Shown one piece after another: positions 58,963 through 64,000 of a DNA stretch of 64,000 bases. The stretch spans positions 220,112,290 through 220,176,289 of the forward strand of contig CM073885.1 in the NCBI GenBank assembly GCA_037176705.1, written 5' to 3'. Under the pieces are notes generated by a model that saw only the letters and a list, made by a program, of their open reading frames with translations, was not told where the DNA came from and made no database searches. Source of the DNA: Molossus alvarezi (lineage: Eukaryota; Chordata; Mammalia; Chiroptera; Molossidae). The translations under genes and the position numbers were made by a program. How positions within the stretch are numbered: position 1 is the stretch's first letter; each line of letters begins with the position of its first letter.

Positions 58963-59160
58963 ACACTTGCTGGTTTCGCTCAGCAGTTAGAGTGTCAGCC
59001 CTCAGACCCAAGGGTTGCAGGTTTGATCCCCAGCCCTGGTCAGGGTTGTGTGGGAGGCAACCAACTGATATGTCTCACATTGATGTTTTTCTTCTTCCCT
59101 CCCATCCACTCTAAAACTCAATGGAAAAATAACCCTTTTTTTTTAACCCTCACCCAAGTA
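58963..59160 (+). mobile_element. Ves-type SINE, diverged
   Basis: CTTGCTGGTTTCGCTCAGCA is the head and GGTTTGATCCCC the B-box. The tail is unusual, a T-run followed by AACCCTCACCCAAG. TAAGTTTT flanks at 58955-58962 and 59161-59168. Confidence 0.82.
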
Positions 59161-60086
59161 TAAGTTTTCTAGTCTTTCAAAAGTAGGAAATAGGCAAGAA
59201 TTGGTTGTGCCCTTCAGCTCCATCACGAATATCAATTTGTTCTGCAGTTACAGGGTTGGAATGAACAGGAATTAAAGGAGAGGTAAGGGGAGGCTGCGTG
59301 TTTCAGGGTGGACCAGGCCTGCTGAGTATCTGAGTAGGCCTGAAAGTGGTGGTAGTCTTCTGCAATCCTTAACTCAGGCCCAGGAATAATCAATTTCATA
59401 AGCAGAGGAATTTATTTCCATGCCGATCTTATTTTGAAGGCAGAAACTGTCCTCACTTATGAACTTTTGAAAAGAAGCTGAATCCTTGTCCAAAGCTTGT
59501 AAAATCCTGCTCTGTTAGTGTCTGGCTGGCAGGAGCAAGTAGCATCTGTTCAGGATGCCGTGGACTAAGCCAGCACCAGAAATAGACTCCATATTTTGGG
59601 TTTAACTCAGGCAGATGGTCTCTACAGTGTTACTTAATTTCACAGAGTTCTCTAAAGCTAAGATAAGAAAAATACTTGTATTGAATACCTTCACCAAAAT
59701 TTAATGATAATGGTAAAGTTCCTGGATGTTTTTAAAATAAAAAGATGTAATAGTTTGAAATAACCACAATAATTATGTGGTGAGACTAGTTTTGTTTTGC
59801 TTTTAACTAGTTCTACAAATAAGGTAGATGATAATCGTATGAAGACAGTGGGTCGGACACTGCCATGGACCAGGTCCCAGAGCAGGCAAGGTTTGGGTAC
59901 TGGAGAGGTGGGGGGGATGGAAGAAGGAAGCTCAAGAACACAGTCTTGGCACAATTACAATCTGGGGAATGGTAACTTTGTGGGAGCAAAGCAGCACAGT
60001 TAGAGCATTTCATTTTGAAACAGTCCTTTTCTGGTGTCATATTCCCCAAATTAAAGACTATCTAACTCCATGGTAATCTCTTTATT

Positions 60087-60341
60087 TATTTTTAATCCTC
60101 ACCCGAGGATATTTTTCCCATTTATCTTTAGATAGTGTGTGTGTGGCGGTGGGGGGGGGGGGGGCGGGGGCGGGGACACACACATTGTGTGAGAGGGACA
60201 CATCAATTGGTTGCCTCCCACATGACCTCGACCAAAGCTGGGGACAAACCTCAACAGAGGTACGTGCCCTTGGCCAGAATCGAACCTGAGACTCTTTGGT
60301 CTGCAGGCCGATGCTCTAACCACTGGCCAAACTGGCCAGGG
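60087..60341 (-). mobile_element. Ves SINE with internal poly-G
   Basis: TGGTAATCTCTTTATT flanks at 60071-60086 and 60342-60357. The usual GA-rich middle is replaced by TGTGTGTGTGGCGGT, a long G-run and CGGGGACACACACA. Confidence 0.92.
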
Positions 60342-60730
60342 TGGTAATCTCTTTATTAATGAGGGCACCTAAATAATATTCTTTATTGAGTTGTCTTTCT
60401 AAAAAGCATTGCAAATAATAAAAAGTATGTAATTGGGTTTGGAGGCATCTACACCACCTATGTTTTAGCTCTATTTCCCAATTTACCAGGTTTGAGAAAT
60501 ATTTTGTGGAGGGAAGGCAAAATAACGTTAGCATCCAACTGATTCCCCAAGAGAGAATGATGACATCTAGTGGTGGATAAAAAAAGAACAAGAGGATTAT
60601 GTTTTTGCCTGAACATACGTGTTCTTTAGAACATGGGAAGCAAAATGAAGAAAATGTTCTGCTATGCACTAAATGAAGTCCAACAAACTAGCTGCAATGG
60701 CATGTTACATATATGGATTCAAAAGTGTTT

Positions 60731-60903
60731 GCGTTCCCTGGCAGCTAGCTCAGTTGGTTCGAGTGTCATCCTAGTACACCAAGACTGCAGGTTTGATCCC
60801 TTGGTCAGGGCACATGTAAGCAACAACCAATGAATGCATAAATAAGCGAAACAACAAATTGATATTTCTCTCTCTCAAATAAATAAAGCTAAACAAATAA
60901 CAT
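60731..60903 (+). mobile_element. Ves-type SINE, short third subtype
   Basis: The head is CCCTGGCAGCTAGCTCAGTT. The body contains CCAATGAATGCATAAATAAG, and the middle is shorter than in the others. AMAAGTGTTT flanks both sides. Confidence 0.82.
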
Positions 60904-61249
60904 ACAAGTGTTTTAGTGGTAGGATAAGGAGTGGAAATTAGCTCTGTTCATTCCGAGGGGGAAGAAAACGGCTACTGAAATCTTAGGGAGGCTTGCCTCT
61001 ATAGATTTGTGTGTGTGAGAGAGAGTTTATAGTGGGGAGAACATATTTCTGAAGATTCCTGGACAGAAAATACCTGGGAGGACACAGTATTTTTTCTCAG
61101 AAGGCTGTGTGTGTAGGTGTGTTTCAGAAGCAGTGCTATAAACAAACTTCTCAGGCAGTAAGGACTGATCTTTTTTAGTCTGAAGCTGTTTCCGCCAAAT
61201 ACTGCCTCCCACACACAACCCCCAATCCTGTGTCAACAACCTGCCCATC

Positions 61250-61510
61250 CTTTACAGCCTGGTTCAAATCCCATTTCCCTCGAGAGAAGCCCTCTGGGAT
61301 CCCCTCAGTTTGAACTCACTTTCCCGCCCATGCATATTATTTATCACTGCTTCCAAAGCATTCATCAGTTGTGCTAGTTATTTACATTTAAGAACACATA
61401 CCTTGCTCAATTGTGAACCCCAAAAGGCATAAGACTTATTTTCCTTAAAGCCTGTAAGCCAGGGCTTTTCATACTAATATGCTCTACAAATGCTTGCTGA
61501 ACGAATGACT
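61250..61510 (+). mobile_element. L2 LINE fragment
   Basis: GGTTCAAATCCCATTTCCCT, AGAGAAGCCCTCTGGGATCC, CTCTACAAATGCTTGCTGAA fits the L2 3' region. Confidence 0.65.
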
Positions 61511-61689
61511 TCTCCGCCAGGAAAACCAGAATTGAAGAGGGTCGGAGGGGTGGCTGCTCCTGTGCTAACATCTATGTGAATTCCTAGTGTCTCCCTAGGT
61601 GGGGAGGGAGCCATGTGGGAGGCCACTGATCGCCTTGGAATGTGGAGCTGGAGGATGGGCTAAGAATTAGGGAAATTAATAGACTCCTA

Positions 61690-61950
61690 GGAGTCAGAGT
61701 GCTCAGGTTCCATTCCGAGCTCTGCCTGAAATTTCCACTGGAAAGCACTTGCATAGTTTGGAGCCTTTATTAGAAAACCCTTTAATGTGAGACTTAAAAT
61801 TGTCTGATTCGCCCTTTTTACCAGGATAGTACACAGAGAGGCATAGGTTTGATATGGATAATATACTGTACTGCATAGGATTGTTGTGAAGATTAACAAG
61901 ATGATAAATGTAAAGCATACTTAGCTAAGGGCCTGGGACTCAATAACATT
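61690..61950 (+). mobile_element. MIR-like relic
   Basis: GGATTGTTGTGAAGATTAAC, AAGATGATAAATGTAAAGCA, GGGCCTGGGACTCAATAAC fits the 3' half of a sense MIR. Confidence 0.6.
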
Positions 61951-62359
61951 TAAAAGTTAGTAATTCTGTTTTGTAAATGCAAAAGTCCAACAGAAACACA
62001 GAGGGTACAAAGCTAAAATATTTAATTAAAACTCTGAGACAGCCAATTTCTTGAATTAAAAAAAAAAAGTGAAGAACAGAAAAGATAATCCCTAACTTTT
62101 CCTAACCATGCACTGTTGCACTGAGAGGTGACTTCCCAAAATGAAGTAATTATATAGAATATGTATATATTACACATGTAAACATATATAGATATCTATA
62201 TTTTTATCTCTAAGGATATCAAATAGGGGCACTGAAAAAGAACAAATGCTACTCTTCTGCATGTAAAGGGAACACTGAAGGGGGAGGAGGGGTGAGGGGA
62301 GCAGCAATACAGCTTCCAGGGCCCAAAGGGCAGGCCTAGGATCTGCTGGCTACACCTAC

Positions 62360-63966
62360 CTGGTGCTTCTTGTGGGTGGTGGGAGATGACCTTGACCTCA
62401 CATGGACAGGGACCACCAGGAAATCCGAGCGCTCCAGCAGGTCCTCAGCCGACATGGACTTCCCGGCCCTCCCGGACGCAGCCGCCCACGAGGAGGGCTC
62501 CCCAGCGGTCCTGTCCACCTTCTGGGTGCCCTTTGGTCCACCACCTTTAGCTCCACCGAGCAGCTCCCTTGGGGCTTGGTCCCCATGTCGCCTTTCTCCC
62601 AGGACACGGCCGCTCGCAAAGGAGCTGCTGCGATCTCGGGCCCCACGTGGGGGCTCCCCATTGCCCCCTGCCGCCAGTAGGAGGGCGGCCTCCCTGCGGG
62701 GCTGCAGGCCGGGCTCCTGCAGTGAGCAGAGGCTGGAGGCCGAGGAGAGACCGGGGCCTTCGGGCGCGGCGGGGCCGGGCTGCAGGAGGGTGCTGTGGGC
62801 GCGCTCCCGAAGCGGCCCCGGCTCCTGCAGGCCGCCCCCCACGGCGGAGGCCGGCCGCTTGCCCGTCTTGCGCTGGATGTAGTCGGCCAGGGCGCTCTGC
62901 TGGAACTGCTTCAGCTCGGGCCCCGACAGGCTGAGCGACAGGCTGAGCGTGGAGCAGGCCTTGCCGTCCCGCTCGAAGATGCGGCGCCGGTCGGCCACCG
63001 TGCTCTCGGGGAATCGCAGCCCCTTCCTCTGCGGGCCCAGGGGCGCCGGCTCGGCCTCCTCCGACACCCCCACCTCGTTCATCTTCTCAGGCTCCGAGTA
63101 GGAGCGCTTCTTCTGCTCGGGGGTCAGGCGGCGGCGGGGTCCCCTCCGGGCAGCAGGCGGCGCGGGCCGGGCCTGGTCACCCTTGGCAGGGGTCACGCTG
63201 TGCCGCTCCCGTGGGGTGTGCGGGGAGGCGGATGCTGGGGCCTCCGGGCTCCGCAGGCCCACGTGGGCCGAGGCTGGCCGCGGGCGCCAGGGCCTGGAAG
63301 TCCCAGCCACCCCTGGCTCGAGGTCTCGGCGGCGGAAGGAGGTGGCCCCCAGGACTCGGGACTGTGCATCCTTGATGCTGTTCCTGTAGGCGCGGCTGAA
63401 GGGCGCATCCAGTACGGGCGACTCGGGTGTGCCCGGCCGGCTGTCCCGCCACTTGGCATCCTCCTCGGCCTCGTTGAAGAGCTGGAAGGTGCTCTGGCTG
63501 CGGAGCAGGCGAGCGTCCCGCCTGGGGGGCTCACTGCCGCGGAGTGGGGAGCCTTGGCTGCCCTCCGCACCCCTCTTCAGCTGTTGACCACTTGGCTGCC
63601 AGGAAACCTCTTCCACCTTCGGTTCCCCGTTTCTGAAGTGGTGCTCCCCATTGCCTAGGGGTTCAGTGGATTCGGAAAAACGGCTATTGGCTTTCGTCTC
63701 CTGGAAGTCATTCCTGGAAGTACTGGAAGTTGGGGCCATCTTGTTAGGCCTGTAGTTATAGCCATTAATGGCGCTGACCACACTTGGGGGTCTCTGACGC
63801 CCTTGCTCTCTCTGCTCAATCTGGGAAACCTTCTCCAGCACAGAGCAGTGGGGCTTCCCGTACTGAAAGCCCTGCAGAGCAGCGGCTCCGCTGGAGCTGA
63901 GCCTCCTCCGGCCCAGACTGGAGGTCTGCTGGTGGGGTGGGGAGGGCAGCTCTTCATACCTTGGGT
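62360..63966 (-). CDS. SHROOM3: SHROOM3 large internal exon (ASD1 region)
   Basis: This is the first SHROOM3 exon in the window (1607 nt: 2 nt of a split codon plus 535 codons). Shroom3 is a cytoskeletal adaptor that drives apical constriction of epithelial cells by bringing Rho kinase to apical actin. The exon is Ser/Pro/Arg-rich. Landmarks in exon residues are RSQSTFQ near 156, DAQSRVLGATSFRRRDLE near 200-217, and the Shroom-family ASD1 hallmark TPEQKKRSYSEPEKMNEVG near 282-300. These are followed by GPELKQFQQSALADYIQRK near 349 and GKSMSAEDLLERS near 502. ASD1 binds F-actin. The 5' edge is a strong acceptor (a pyrimidine-rich run ending in TTTCAG, AG at 63967-63968). The 3' edge is CAG/GTAGGT, phase 0. 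A 12-bp tandem duplication adds LSLS near residue 341. The exon is GC-rich, so the opposite strand shows long shadow frames. By my memory of the human gene this would be exon 5 of 11. Confidence 0.93.
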
Positions 63967-64000
63967 CTGAAAGGTGAAAAGAGGACAAAGCATCGGTTTT

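Larger units (their letters stand above)
55910..62359 (-). other. SHROOM3: SHROOM3 intron
   Basis: This is a 6450-nt GT-AG intron with four Ves-type SINEs of at least three subtypes, four MIR relics and an L2 tail. The intervals 56760-57085, 57320-58350, 59170-60070 and 61960-62335 show nothing I can name beyond short AT-rich runs. Confidence 0.85.

Noticed and set aside
60562..60573. CTCF-like motif on the minus strand (CCACTAGATGTC)
   Set aside because: It has a mismatch at a key G of the core, so it is too weak to annotate.
62795..63658. 287-codon + strand frame opposite the large SHROOM3 exon
   Set aside because: It is a shadow frame in GC-rich coding DNA. The minus frame is clearly Shroom3, and the + frame resembles nothing.

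Overview
This window is mammalian nuclear DNA from a bat. The main clue is about 28 copies of tRNA-headed Ves-type SINEs. They share a tRNA-like head (GGCTCAGCGGTTAGAGC...GGTTCGGTTCC), a CT-rich middle and an A-rich tail, often preceded by CCTCGGGTGAGGAT. Many still have clean 13-16 bp target-site duplications. They sit among older MIR, L2, MER5A and L1M fossils. The abundance of Ves copies points to a yangochiropteran bat, but I cannot name the family or species from this sequence.

The only protein-coding gene I can support is SHROOM3, on the minus strand, filling the right half (31743-63966). Seven exons can be placed with GT-AG splice sites and matching phases: 62360-63966, 55836-55909, 50928-51821, 49283-49792, 46583-46733, 37778-38050 and 31743-32111 (stop codon). 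Together they encode 1291 residues plus one split codon, the C-terminal part of the protein. They cover the actin-binding ASD1 region, a proline-rich linker and the whole ROCK-binding ASD2 coiled coil. The N-terminal exons, with the PDZ domain, and the promoter lie beyond the right edge. One 74-nt exon is too short to show as an open frame. It was found because it restores the reading phase and matches the Shroom3 protein that I recall.

The left part (1 to about 28000) is intergenic DNA downstream of SHROOM3. It holds L2 and MIR fossils, a mariner-like miniature transposon and a Ves SINE both inside an old L1, a 3.9-kb stack of L1M fragments (20735-24621), and two CpG-rich unique stretches (about 14815-15010 and 16980-17600) that may be regulatory. 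The 3' UTR should run left from 31742. An AATAAA on the coding strand at 28123-28128 is a candidate end. The introns contain most of the inserted SINEs, including a nested pair and a close inverted pair, a short CpG-rich stretch, an L1 ORF1 fossil and a strong CTCF-like motif inside a MIR relic.

I found no unknown gene system. The oddest sequence-level observation is a perfect 47-bp direct duplication of non-repeat DNA (9980-10026 and 11669-11715). Its second copy looks like a templated insertion. A second clear lineage change is a 12-bp tandem duplication in the SHROOM3 coding sequence, which adds Leu-Ser-Leu-Ser.
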